DNA of 64,000 nt from Sphingopyxis indica (lineage in GTDB: Bacteria; Pseudomonadota; Alphaproteobacteria; Sphingomonadales; Sphingomonadaceae): the NCBI RefSeq assembly GCF_900188185.1, contig NZ_FZPA01000002.1, positions 310,001 through 374,000 of the forward strand, in the 5' to 3' direction. Shown in pieces: positions 1 through 8,434 of this stretch (position 1 is the first letter of the stretch; each line of letters begins with the position of its first letter). The notes under the pieces are model-generated. The model searched no databases. It saw only the letters and a list, made by a program, of their open reading frames with translations, and was not told where the DNA came from. The translations under genes were made by a program, and so were the position numbers.

Positions 1-2933
1 CGTTCGTCGTCGGCGTCCTGCTTCAGACGTTCGATTTCCTCGCGTTCGATCGCGATCGCGCGCTCGTCCTTGTCGATGCCGTGACGGTTGAAGACGCGGA
101 CCTCGACGACGGTGCCCGACACGCCCGGCGGCAGGCGCAGCGAGGTGTCGCGCACGTCGCTCGCCTTTTCACCGAAGATCGCGCGGAGCAGCTTTTCTTC
201 GGGCGTCATCGGGCTTTCGCCCTTCGGCGTGATCTTGCCGCAGAGGATGTCGCCGGGGCCGACCTCGGCGCCGATATAGACGATGCCCGCTTCGTCGAGG
301 TTGCGAAGGGCCTCTTCGCCGACGTTCGGAATGTCGCGGGTGATGTCCTCCGGCCCAAGGCGCGTGTCGCGCGCGGTGACCTCGAACTCCTCGATGTGGA
401 TCGAGGTGAAGACGTCGTCCTTCACGATGCGTTCGGAAATGAGGATCGAGTCCTCATAGTTGTAGCCGTTCCACGGCATGAACGCGACGAGCACATTCTT
501 GCCGAGCGCCAGTTCGCCGAGTTCGGTCGAGGGACCGTCGGCGATGATGTCGCCCGCCCGGATCACGTCGCCCACCTTCACCAGCGGACGCTGGTTGACG
601 CAGGTGTTCTGGTTCGAGCGCTGGAACTTCTGCAGGCGATAGATGTCGACGCCCGACTTGCCCGGTTCGACCAGATCGGTCGCGCGGATGACGATACGCG
701 TCGCATCGACCTGATCGACGATGCCGCCGCGGCGCGCCGCGATGGCCGCGCCCGAGTCGCGTGCGACCGTGCCTTCCATGCCCGTGCCGACGACCGGCGC
801 CTCGGCGCGCAGCAGCGGCACCGCCTGGCGCTGCATGTTCGAGCCCATCAGCGCGCGGTTGGCGTCGTCGTTCTCGAGGAAGGGAATCAGCGAGGCCGCG
901 ACCGAAACGAGCTGCTTCGGCGACACGTCCATCAGCGTGATCTGCTCGCGCGGCGCCATCAGGAACTCGCCGCCTTCGCGCGCCGAGATCAGCTCCTCGG
1001 CGAAGCTGCCGTCTGCGTTCAAATCGGCGTTCGCCTGCGCGACGGTGTGCTTCTGCTCTTCCATCGCCGACAGATAGACGACTTCGCTCGTCACCTTGCC
1101 GTCGACGACGCGGCGGTACGGCGTTTCGATGAAGCCATATTTGTTGACGCGGGCAAAGGTCGCGAGGCTGTTGATCAGGCCGATGTTCGGGCCTTCGGGC
1201 GTTTCGATCGGACAGATGCGGCCATAGTGGGTCGGGTGAACGTCGCGGACTTCGAAGCCCGCGCGCTCGCGCGTCAGGCCGCCCGGCCCGAGCGCCGACA
1301 CGCGGCGCTTGTGCGTCACTTCGGACAAGGGGTTGGTCTGGTCCATGAACTGCGAGAGCTGCGACGAGCCGAAGAATTCGCGCACCGCGGCGACCGCGGG
1401 CTTCGCGTTGATCAGGTCGTTCGGCATCACGGTCGACACATCGACCGAGCTCATGCGCTCCTTGACCGCGCGCTCCATGCGCAAGAGGCCGACGCGATAC
1501 TGATTCTCGAGCAGCTCGCCGACCGAGCGGACGCGGCGGTTGCCGAGATTGTCGATGTCGTCGATCTCGCCCTTGCCGTCCTTCAGGTTCACCAGTTCCT
1601 TGACCACGGCGAGGATGTCCTCGCTGCGCAGCGTCGTCACCGTATCCTCGGCGTCGAGGCCGAGGCGCATGTTGAGCTTGACGCGGCCCACCGCCGACAG
1701 ATCGTAGCGTTCGGCGTCGAAGAAGAGGCCATCAAACAGCGCTTCGGCGGTCTCGCGCGTCGGCGGTTCGCCGGGGCGCATCACGCGGTAGATGTCCGAA
1801 AGCGCCTGGTCACGGTCCTCGGCCTTGTCGGCCTTCAACGTGTTGCGGATCCACGGACCGGTGTTGTTGTGATCGATGTCGAGCAGCACCAGCTTGTCGA
1901 TGCCGGCGGCGTCCATCTTTTCCAGATTTTCGGCGGTCACCTCGTCGCCGGCTTCGATGTAAATCTCGCCGGTCGCCTCGTTGATCAGGTCATAGGCCGA
2001 ATAGCGGCCGAAGATTTCCTCGGTCGGGATCAGCAGCGTGTCGAGCCCGTCCTTCGCCGCCTTGTTGGCGAGGCGCGGGCTGATCTTGTGGCCCGCGGCG
2101 AAGACGACTTCGCCGGTCTTGGCATCGACGACGTCGAAGGTCGGCTTTGCGCCGCGCCAATTCTCGGCGACGAAGGGAACCTTCCAGCCGTTTTCGGCGC
2201 GCTCGAAGACGAGGCGGTCGTAGAAGAAATTGAGGATCTCCTCGCTCGACATGCCAAGCGCATAGAGCAGGCTCGTCACCGGCAGCTTGCGCTTGCGGTC
2301 GATGCGGACGTTGACGATGTCCTTGGCGTCGAATTCGAAATCGAGCCACGAGCCGCGATAGGGGATCACGCGCGCGGCAAAGAGATATTTGCCCGACGAG
2401 TGCGTCTTGCCGCGGTCATGGTCGAACAGCACACCCGGCGAACGGTGCATCTGGCTGACGATGACACGCTCGGTGCCGTTGATGAAGAAGGTGCCGTTCT
2501 CGGTCATGAGCGGCATGTCGCCCATGTAGACGTCCTGCTCCTTGATATCGAGGACGCTGCGGGTGTCGGTTTCGCTGTCGACCTCGAAGACGATCAGGCG
2601 CAGCGTGACCTTCATCGGCGCCGCATAGGTAATGCCGCGCTGACGGCATTCCTCGACGTCATATTTCGGGTCTTCGAGTTCGTAATGGACGAAGTCGAGC
2701 TCGGCGGTGCCGGCGAAGTCGCGGATCGGGAAAACGCTGCGCAGCGTCTTTTCGAGGCCGGAGACATAGCCGACCGAGGGGTCGGACCGCAGGAATTGTT
2801 CGTAGGATTCGCGCTGCACCTCGATGAGGTTGGGCATTTCCACGGCTTCGTGGATGTCGCCGAACAGCTTGCGGATACGCTTCTTCGCGGTTGCTTCGAG
2901 GGCCTTGCCCACCGACGTCGCCTTGGTCGCCAT
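1..2933 (-). CDS. rpoB: RNA polymerase beta subunit, partial (3' end outside window)
   Basis: This is the beta subunit of DNA-dependent RNA polymerase, which forms the catalytic core with beta-prime. About 977 N-terminal residues are present and the C-terminal third runs off the left edge. The ATG at 2933 gives the usual MATKA-type N-terminus. The rifampicin cluster is readable around 1280-1375 ([19 protein letters not shown] then [13 protein letters not shown]). The positions equivalent to E. coli Q513, D516, H526 and S531 are all the susceptible residues. rplL, the usual upstream neighbour, is 8.2 kb away, and a near-consensus promoter sits 180 bp upstream. The long plus-strand frame opposite it is a GC-driven shadow. 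Confidence 0.98.
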   Translation of the reverse strand, partial: MATKATSVGKALEATAKKRIRKLFGDIHEAVEMPNLIEVQRESYEQFLRSDPSVGYVSGLEKTLRSVFPIRDFAGTAELDFVHYELEDPKYDVEECRQRGITYAAPMKVTLRLIVFEVDSETDTRSVLDIKEQDVYMGDMPLMTENGTFFINGTERVIVSQMHRSPGVLFDHDRGKTHSSGKYLFAARVIPYRGSWLDFEFDAKDIVNVRIDRKRKLPVTSLLYALGMSSEEILNFFYDRLVFERAENGWKVPFVAENWRGAKPTFDVVDAKTGEVVFAAGHKISPRLANKAAKDGLDTLLIPTEEIFGRYSAYDLINEATGEIYIEAGDEVTAENLEKMDAAGIDKLVLLDIDHNNTGPWIRNTLKADKAEDRDQALSDIYRVMRPGEPPTRETAEALFDGLFFDAERYDLSAVGRVKLNMRLGLDAEDTVTTLRSEDILAVVKELVNLKDGKGEIDDIDNLGNRRVRSVGELLENQYRVGLLRMERAVKERMSSVDVSTVMPNDLINAKPAVAAVREFFGSSQLSQFMDQTNPLSEVTHKRRVSALGPGGLTRERAGFEVRDVHPTHYGRICPIETPEGPNIGLINSLATFARVNKYGFIETPYRRVVDGKVTSEVVYLSAMEEQKHTVAQANADLNADGSFAEELISAREGGEFLMAPREQITLMDVSPKQLVSVAASLIPFLENDDANRALMGSNMQRQAVPLLRAEAPVVGTGMEGTVARDSGAAIAARRGGIVDQVDATRIVIRATDLVEPGKSGVDIYRLQKFQRSNQNTCVNQRPLVKVGDVIRAGDIIADGPSTELGELALGKNVLVAFMPWNGYNYEDSILISERIVKDDVFTSIHIEEFEVTARDTRLGPEDITRDIPNVGEEALRNLDEAGIVYIGAEVGPGDILCGKITPKGESPMTPEEKLLRAIFGEKASDVRDTSLRLPPGVSGTVVEVRVFNRHGIDKDERAIAIEREEIERLKQDADDE

Positions 2934-3364
2934 ATGTGATTGTCTCGCCTGCAAAAATCCAAAATCGCGCGAGCGCTAGAGACGCAAAAAGGCCGCAAGC
3001 AACCGTTGCCGGTTTACCGCAGCTTCATCACGCATCCCGAAATCCCCGACGCCCCATTCATGGAACCCGCTGCGCAAAGTCGGGTCCGTCCCGGACGGAA
3101 GGGTGTGACCGCCATATAGGATTGCCGTCGCCGCCTGTCAATTGCACCCTCCCCGCCCGCGCGCGAATCCCTTCATCGGACGAAACGCCCGGCCGCCCTC
3201 CCTGCAAGCAACGCGCGTGCCAATCGCCAACCAATTGGCTCCGGGCCCAACGGTTCGTCGCGCATATGGCACGGCTCGGCAGCATTTGATTAGCCATCCA
3301 AGGGGTCTGTGCGTTCAGACCGTGAACGCAATTCCCGTTTCATTCCTCAAGGAGACTTTTCGCG
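2934..3364. other. Divergent intergenic region rpoB / secreted repeat protein
   Basis: This 431-bp non-coding stretch contains the rpoB promoter on the minus strand (3113-3141). On the plus strand it holds the leader of the gene at 3365, with AAGGAG ending about 10 bases before its ATG. A small inverted repeat (GGTCTG/CAGACC) lies near 3305-3322. I see no convincing gene here. Confidence 0.7.
3113..3141 (-). promoter_or_regulatory. Near-consensus sigma70 promoter for rpoB
   Basis: On the minus strand there is a TTGACA -35 box (3136-3141), a 17-bp spacer and a TATATG -10 box (3113-3118), followed by a leader of about 175 nt before the rpoB ATG. A private promoter fits rpoB being separated from rplJL. 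The call is by motif only; the start site is inferred. Confidence 0.8.
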
Positions 3365-4204
3365 ATGCGAAAGATCGCAGTTTTGCTTACCTCGGTTTCC
3401 CTCGGCCTCGCCGCCGTCGCGGCCGCGCCCACGATGGCAGCGGCGCAGGACGCAGCCGGTCCCAATCTGACCGCCGGCACCACCGTCTATGACAGCGAAG
3501 GCACCGAAATCGGTCTCATTTCGAGCGTGAGCGGCAGCAATATCGTCGTCACCATGAACGGCAAGCCCGTCACGCTTCCCGCCAACGCTTTCACCCAGGG
3601 CGACAAGGGTCCGGCGATCACGATCACGCTGGCGCAGCTCACCGCCGCGATCGACAAGGCGGCCGCCGACAATGCCGCGGCGCTGACCTCGGCGCTCCAG
3701 CCGGGCGCGGACATCCGCAGCGCGGGCGGCACCGCCATCCTCGGCAAGGTGAAGCTCGTCGACGCGACCGGCGTCGTCGTCACCACGCCGACCGGCGAGG
3801 TGAAGGTGCCGAAGAACGCCTTTTTCGTCTCGCAGCAGGGCCTCGCCACCAGCTTCACCGCCGAACAGTTCGCCTCGGCGGTCGCGCAGGCGAACCAGGC
3901 TTCGGCCGCCGATGACGCGGCGGTCGCGGCGGCGCTGAAGCCCGGCGTCGAGGTGCGCAGCATCAACGGCGCCGCGGTGCTCGGCACCGTGAAGTCGTTC
4001 GACAACGCCAATGTCGTGATCGCGACGGCGAGCGGCGACGTCGCGCTGCCGCGCAGCGCCTTCAACATGGGCGCGAGCGGCATCGTCGCCGCCTATACGC
4101 CCGAACAGTTCGCGGCCGCCGTCGCGCAGGCGACCGGCGCCCCGGCTCCGGCTGCCGAAACGGCAGCAGGCGATACGTCGGCGGCGGAAGCCCCGGCAAA
4201 CTAA
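3365..4204 (+). CDS. Secreted protein with three tandem ~70-residue repeats
   Basis: This 279-residue protein has a signal peptide (residues 1-27, ending AAAQ-D) and no other membrane segment. Three similar units follow at about 34-100, 111-178 and 190-256. Each has a beta-rich core (G..V..S..G..IG/LG.V then VVVTTPTGEV.VP..AF) followed by a helix of the type T.EQFA.AVAQA. A Pro/Ala/Thr-rich tail ends the chain. The core resembles a PRC-barrel-like or small beta-barrel fold, which is inference. Start: ATG preceded by AAGGAG. A strong terminator follows directly, so it is monocistronic. The likely location is the periplasm or cell surface; the function is unknown. Confidence 0.85.
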   Translation: MRKIAVLLTSVSLGLAAVAAAPTMAAAQDAAGPNLTAGTTVYDSEGTEIGLISSVSGSNIVVTMNGKPVTLPANAFTQGDKGPAITITLAQLTAAIDKAAADNAAALTSALQPGADIRSAGGTAILGKVKLVDATGVVVTTPTGEVKVPKNAFFVSQQGLATSFTAEQFASAVAQANQASAADDAAVAAALKPGVEVRSINGAAVLGTVKSFDNANVVIATASGDVALPRSAFNMGASGIVAAYTPEQFAAAVAQATGAPAPAAETAAGDTSAAEAPAN

Positions 4205-4228
4205 GGCTGGATTTTCGACCCGAAATCC

Positions 4229-4261
4229 GGGCGCGGAAACGAGAGTTTCCGCGCCCTTTTT
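4229..4261 (+). terminator. Rho-independent terminator after the repeat protein
   Basis: A perfect 12-bp stem (GGGCGCGGAAAC) with a GAGA tetraloop is followed by five T residues. It lies 24 bp after the stop codon of the secreted repeat protein and faces the end of the convergent TetR gene. Confidence 0.92.
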
Positions 4262-4359
4262 CGTGGGTGACCGTCCCGCTCGCGATCACGCAAGGACAAC
4301 GCGCCGAAGGTGCCCGGCGGGCTCGTCGTGCGCCACCCGACGCCCTTAGGGTCAGGACG

Positions 4360-4944
4360 CTAATCCACCCCGCCGAAGGTCAGGCCGACGACGCGCTCGA
4401 CCATCGCTTCGTCCCAGTCGACGCGGCGGTCGAGGATCAGCATCGCCAGGCCATGCACCAGCGCCCAGGCATGAAGCGCCGCGGTATCGACCGGGCCGGC
4501 GGGAAAAACCTCGCCGACGCCCGCGCGTAGCAGATTATAAGCGACCTCGCCGCCGTCGCTCGCGTCGCCCCCGCCCTTGCGCTCGGGCATCTGGCGCGTG
4601 AAGCTGAGGCGGAAGAGCGCCGGTTCGTCGTGCGCGAAGCGAACATAGGCGACGCCGGTCGCCTTGAACCCCGCGCGGCCGCCACCGGCCTTCAGCCACG
4701 CCTGCGCCTGCAACGCCCCCAATCGCCGCAACCCCTCGTCGGCGAGCGCGTCGAGCAGCGCCTCCTTGTCGGGAAAATGGCGATAGAGCGCGGTCGCGCT
4801 GACCCCGACGTCGCGCGCCAGCGCGCGCAGCCCCAGCTCGCCGCTGTCGCCCTCGGCAAGCCGCGCCAGCCCCGCCGCGATCACCGCGGCGCGCAGGTCG
4901 CCATGATGATAGGCGCGCGCGTCCCTCGCTTCGGAATTTTCCAT
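4360..4944 (-). CDS. TetR family transcriptional regulator
   Basis: This 194-residue repressor-type protein has an N-terminal TetR helix-turn-helix at about residues 26-60 (LGLRALARDVGVSATALYRHF, then PDKEALL). The C-terminal ligand/dimer domain is of the WHG type. It is divergent from the carotenoid oxygenase at 5050, its likely target. Possible ATGs are at 4974, 4971 and 4944. I chose 4944 (MENSEARD) because two operator-like repeats then sit upstream of or abut the start rather than inside the gene. The ligand is unknown; a hydrophobic or apocarotenoid compound would suit the neighbour (inference). Confidence 0.88.
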   Translation of the reverse strand: MENSEARDARAYHHGDLRAAVIAAGLARLAEGDSGELGLRALARDVGVSATALYRHFPDKEALLDALADEGLRRLGALQAQAWLKAGGGRAGFKATGVAYVRFAHDEPALFRLSFTRQMPERKGGGDASDGGEVAYNLLRAGVGEVFPAGPVDTAALHAWALVHGLAMLILDRRVDWDEAMVERVVGLTFGGVD

Positions 4945-4990
4945 GTTGACACTGTTACCTTTGTTCGCCATCATGTTTCCACTGTAAACA
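4944..4990. promoter_or_regulatory. Paired operator-like repeats between tetR and carotenoid oxygenase
   Basis: Two copies of TGTTnnCACTGTnnnC occur at 4944-4959 and 4974-4989, exactly 30 bp (three helical turns) apart. The second copy also has dyad symmetry (TGTTT-N7-AAACA, 4974-4990). Their position in the divergent gap suggests sites for the adjacent TetR protein acting on both genes. Confidence 0.6.
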
Positions 4991-5049
4991 TACCGAGTCG
5001 CCGAAGCAAGCCCGGGCCTCCCCTCCCCCCGGCATAGTGGAGAAGCAAC

Positions 5050-6492
5050 ATGGCCAGCAATGTCGAAACCCTGATCCGCGGCGCGGTCGCCAAAGGCATC
5101 GGCAAGGTCGCCGATTTCAACCGCAAGCGCCTGCCCCGCCCCGCCGATGCCCATCCCTATCTGACCGGCATCCACACGCCGATGACCGAAGAACTGACGC
5201 TCGAAGAGCTGCGTGTCGAGGGCGAAATCCCCGCGGCGCTGTCGGGCCGCTACCTGCGCAACGGCCCCAACCCGGCGCTCCCCCCCGATCCCGCGAGCTA
5301 TCACTGGTTCACCGGCGCCGGCATGGTTCACGGCATCCGCATCGCAGGCGGCAGGGCCGACTGGTATCGCAACCGCTGGGTGCGCGGCACCGAAGCCTGC
5401 GCGAAACTCGGCGAGCCGATCCCGCCGGGACCGCGCCAAGAGGGCTTCGATGCCCCCAACACCAATGTCGTCGGCATCGCAGGCCGCACTTTCGCGATCG
5501 TCGAGGCGGGCGGAACCCCCGCCGAAATGACCGAAATGCTGGAGACGATCGCGCACAATCCCTTCGACGGCACGCTCGCCGGTCCTTACACCGCGCACCC
5601 GCATCACGACCCGTTCACGAACGAGATGCACGCGATCACCTATAAGGGCGACCAGCTCGGCACGGTCTGGCATACGGTGCTCGACGCCGAGGCGCATGTG
5701 ATCCGCGAGGAATCGGTCGCGGTCAGCGACGGCCCCTCGATCCACGACTGCGCGATCACCGAAAATTACGTCCTCGTCTTCGACCTTCCGGTCACCTTCT
5801 CGATGAAATCGCTGCTCGCGGGCTATCGCTTCCCCTATGCGTGGAACGACGCGCATCCGGCGCGGGTCGGCCTCCTCCCCAGGAAAGGCCGCGGCGACGA
5901 AGTGGTCTGGGTGCCGGTCGATCCCTGCTATGTCTTCCATCCCGCCAATGCGTTCGAAACGGCGGACGGCAAGGTGATCGTCGACGTCGTTGCGCACGCG
6001 ACGATGTTCGCGCGCTCGAAGCGCGGCCCCGACAGCGAGCGTTCGCGCATGGAGCGCTGGACGGTCGATCCTGCCGCGGGCACGACCACGCGCACGGTGA
6101 TCCACGACCACAACCAGGAATTTCCGCGCTACGACGAGCGGCGGACGACGAAGCCCTATCGCTATGTTTACAGCGTTTCGCTACCCGGCGAGGACCACGT
6201 CGAGATGGCGATCGCCGACACGCGGCTCTTTCGCCACGACCTCGAGAAAGGCGTCACCGAAACGCGCGACTTCGGCCCCGGACGCCATCCGGGCGAATTC
6301 GTCTTCGTGCCGCGCAGCGCCGAGGGCGCCGAGGACGACGGCTGGCTGATCGGCCTCGTCGTCGACATGAACGACGAAACCACCGACCTGATGATCCTGA
6401 ACGCCGACGATTTCAGCGGGCCGCCGCAAGCGGTCGTGCATCTGCCGCACCGCGTTCCACCGGGATTTCACGGCAATTGGGTGGCGGACTGA
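5050..6492 (+). CDS. Carotenoid oxygenase (carotenoid/lignostilbene cleavage dioxygenase family)
   Basis: This 480-residue seven-bladed propeller enzyme is of the family that oxidatively cleaves carotenoids, apocarotenoids or stilbenes using a four-histidine Fe(II) centre. The four ligands are visible as H183 (TAHPHHDP), H232 (SIHDCAIT), H297 (YVFHPANA) and H474 (GFHGNW). N-terminal family motifs are also present (RNGPNP, HWFTGAGMVHG). The length is normal and there is no signal peptide, so it is probably cytosolic or membrane-associated. GGAGAAG lies before the ATG. The gene is divergent from tetR and its last 80 bp overlap the convergent nucleotidyltransferase gene. The substrate cannot be read from sequence. 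Confidence 0.93.
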   Translation: MASNVETLIRGAVAKGIGKVADFNRKRLPRPADAHPYLTGIHTPMTEELTLEELRVEGEIPAALSGRYLRNGPNPALPPDPASYHWFTGAGMVHGIRIAGGRADWYRNRWVRGTEACAKLGEPIPPGPRQEGFDAPNTNVVGIAGRTFAIVEAGGTPAEMTEMLETIAHNPFDGTLAGPYTAHPHHDPFTNEMHAITYKGDQLGTVWHTVLDAEAHVIREESVAVSDGPSIHDCAITENYVLVFDLPVTFSMKSLLAGYRFPYAWNDAHPARVGLLPRKGRGDEVVWVPVDPCYVFHPANAFETADGKVIVDVVAHATMFARSKRGPDSERSRMERWTVDPAAGTTTRTVIHDHNQEFPRYDERRTTKPYRYVYSVSLPGEDHVEMAIADTRLFRHDLEKGVTETRDFGPGRHPGEFVFVPRSAEGAEDDGWLIGLVVDMNDETTDLMILNADDFSGPPQAVVHLPHRVPPGFHGNWVAD

Positions 6493-7273
6493 CACCCCCG
6501 ATCCGCCGCATCAACATTTCGGTCACGCGCAATGACCGTTCATTGTCGACATCAATCGCGGTTGCTCCATTGCTCACCAGAAGCGGGGCGACTTCGACCT
6601 TTAATTGCCCGGAAATGCGGCGGAAAATATGGTGGATCGGGCCGAGGCCGAAGCGGAAGCGGAGCAGGTTGATCAGCCCGAACGCCTGCATCACGCGCAT
6701 CGGCTTCTTGACGAACTGGCCGCCGCCGCGAAACGCCTCGGCGGCCTTCAGCGCGCCGCGATGGCCGATCCAATAGGCGTTGCAGTTCGACACCGCGACG
6801 TCGGAAAATTCGTAGAAGCGCCGCTGGCCCTCGGGATGCACCGCAAGCACATCCTCGCGCCGCGCGAGCGCCACGCCGGCTTCGGCACCGAGCCGCGCCG
6901 CTTCCGAACCGATCTCGGCGATCGTTTCGGGGGTGAGCAGGCAATTGTCGGCGGTGGTGATCAGCAGCGGGAAGTCGGCGCGATCGGCGACCGCGAGCAC
7001 CGAGTCGGTCAGATTGTCCGCCGCCGGAACGACGACGAGCCGCTCGCCGAGCGCTGCGACGATCGGATCGTCCAGATCGTCCGCGAGCGCGCGGTGGTGC
7101 GTCGAGACGAAGATCTTGCCCGCCCCGCTCACCGCCGCGCTTTCCAGCACATGCGCGATCATCGGCCGTCCCGCCACGCGCACCAGGCATTTGTCGGCGA
7201 CACCGTGCGCCGCCGCGAGCGCATCGACCGCGCCCGGACGCCGCCCCGCGAGGATCAGGATCGAGCCCGTCAT
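6413..7273 (-). CDS. NTP transferase (MobA-like / GT-A fold) domain protein
   Basis: This 286-residue predicted nucleotidyltransferase has an N-terminal ILAGRRPG loop, a conserved K.LVRVAGRPMIAHVLE segment and a metal-site-like TTADNCLL motif near residues 100-107. The usual GxGTRM signature is altered, so the NTP or sugar partner is uncertain. Its ATG overlaps the TGA of the ATP-grasp gene by four bases (ATGA), indicating translational coupling. The 3' end overlaps the convergent carotenoid oxygenase. It probably activates a small molecule handled by the neighbouring ligase and PLP enzyme (inference). Confidence 0.8.
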   Translation of the reverse strand: MTGSILILAGRRPGAVDALAAAHGVADKCLVRVAGRPMIAHVLESAAVSGAGKIFVSTHHRALADDLDDPIVAALGERLVVVPAADNLTDSVLAVADRADFPLLITTADNCLLTPETIAEIGSEAARLGAEAGVALARREDVLAVHPEGQRRFYEFSDVAVSNCNAYWIGHRGALKAAEAFRGGGQFVKKPMRVMQAFGLINLLRFRFGLGPIHHIFRRISGQLKVEVAPLLVSNGATAIDVDNERSLRVTEMLMRRIGGVSPPPNCREIPVERGAADARPLAAAR

Positions 7274-8301
7274 GCCGCGTCCTTTCGCCGGCCGGCTGCG
7301 CCGACCTGCCGGATCATGCTTTCGGCGACGATCGTTTCGATGAGGTCGGCCTGGCTGAACCCCGCCGCCAGAGCCGCGCGGCCGAACACTTTTTCGGACC
7401 AGAGGTTGCAGTTGAGATTGACCTCGAGCAGCCGGATGTCGCCGCTCGCGAAATCGACGCGAAACTCGAAACGCCCATAATCGAACGGCCGGAAAATCTC
7501 GACCATCCGCCGTGTCAGCTCCTCGATCCGCGCCGCGACCGGCGAGGCTTCGAGCAGCCGCAGGCTGTATTTGGCGCTGCGATCGACAAGGTCGCGCTTT
7601 TCCTGATAGGTGCGCAAATGCGTCGGGTCGGCCTGTTCGAAGATCATCATCGGCAGCATCGCGGGCTCGCCGCCCAGCGTGATCACCGGCACCTCGACGT
7701 CGCTGCCGTCGATGAACGGCTCGACGAGCGCGTCATGGTCGAGCGCCTGCACCTCGGCAATCGCCTGCGCGAGTTCGGCGCGGTCGTGCGCGTCGCGAAT
7801 GCCCCACGACGCCGAGCTGTTGTTCGGTTTCACCACCCAGCGCCGCGCGGGCGGACAGCGCGACACATCGACCGGCGCGCCGCGGCGGAACAGCGCCCAG
7901 GGCGCGGTCGGAACGCCGCGCGCCGCCGCTTCGAGCTTGGTCAGATGCTTGTCGTCGGACAGGCCGCGCACGATCGGCGACGCCCCGACATAGGGCAGGC
8001 CGAGCCGGTTGCAGAGCAGGGGCAGCAGCATTTCCGAATTGAAGAAGCCGCCGCGGTTGAGCAGCGGAAAGACGAAATCGGCCTCGGGCGCGGCGAACAG
8101 ATCGGTGTAGCTGTCGGCGACGACGAGCGGCATACCGAGCGCTTCGAGTATCTCGCGCGTCTCGCGGTGATACAGCGCATGATTGCCGTCTTCGGGGTGC
8201 AGCCCTCCGGTCCATTTCGCATGTTTCGCGATGAACAGCAGCCGCTGCGTCTCGCGCAGCGCATCGGGCAGCTTCGTCGGCTTCAGATCGTCGGTTCGCA
8301 T
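7270..8301 (-). CDS. ATP-grasp ligase, D-Ala-D-Ala ligase-like
   Basis: This 343-residue protein has the Ddl-like ATP-grasp layout. It has a substrate loop (FPLLNRGGFFNSEMLLPLL) then GLPYVGAS, the nucleotide-binding VVKPNNSSASWGI segment, a central EPFIDGSDVEVPV strand and the metal-binding LLEVNLNCNLW (E293/N295). It is not the cell-wall Ddl, which is at 42820-43743 and retains canonical motifs. Here the usual EVNT.PGM is EVNLNCNL, suggesting another amino acid or peptide substrate. Start: ATG with GAGGAA upstream. It is coupled by ATGA to the nucleotidyltransferase and divergent from the PLP-enzyme gene across 133 bp. Confidence 0.82.
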   Translation of the reverse strand: MRTDDLKPTKLPDALRETQRLLFIAKHAKWTGGLHPEDGNHALYHRETREILEALGMPLVVADSYTDLFAAPEADFVFPLLNRGGFFNSEMLLPLLCNRLGLPYVGASPIVRGLSDDKHLTKLEAAARGVPTAPWALFRRGAPVDVSRCPPARRWVVKPNNSSASWGIRDAHDRAELAQAIAEVQALDHDALVEPFIDGSDVEVPVITLGGEPAMLPMMIFEQADPTHLRTYQEKRDLVDRSAKYSLRLLEASPVAARIEELTRRMVEIFRPFDYGRFEFRVDFASGDIRLLEVNLNCNLWSEKVFGRAALAAGFSQADLIETIVAESMIRQVGAAGRRKDAA

Positions 8302-8434
8302 GAGCTTCCTCTGACCACGCGAAGGTTGCGACAGCATGACGCTTCGATGACATGCGTGAAACGAAAACGCCAATCTACTGTCATCGCGCGGCGCTAACGG
8401 GGAACGCGTCACCTCCCCCACAGGATGCATCCCG

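Noticed and set aside
81..2939. 952-codon open frame on the plus strand opposite rpoB
   Set aside because: The minus strand is unambiguous rpoB. The plus frame is Arg/Asp/Ala/His-rich with no domain and results from GC-rich third positions.
4267..4530. Small plus-strand frame overlapping the end of tetR
   Set aside because: Antisense to a recognised gene, no ribosome site, no family features.
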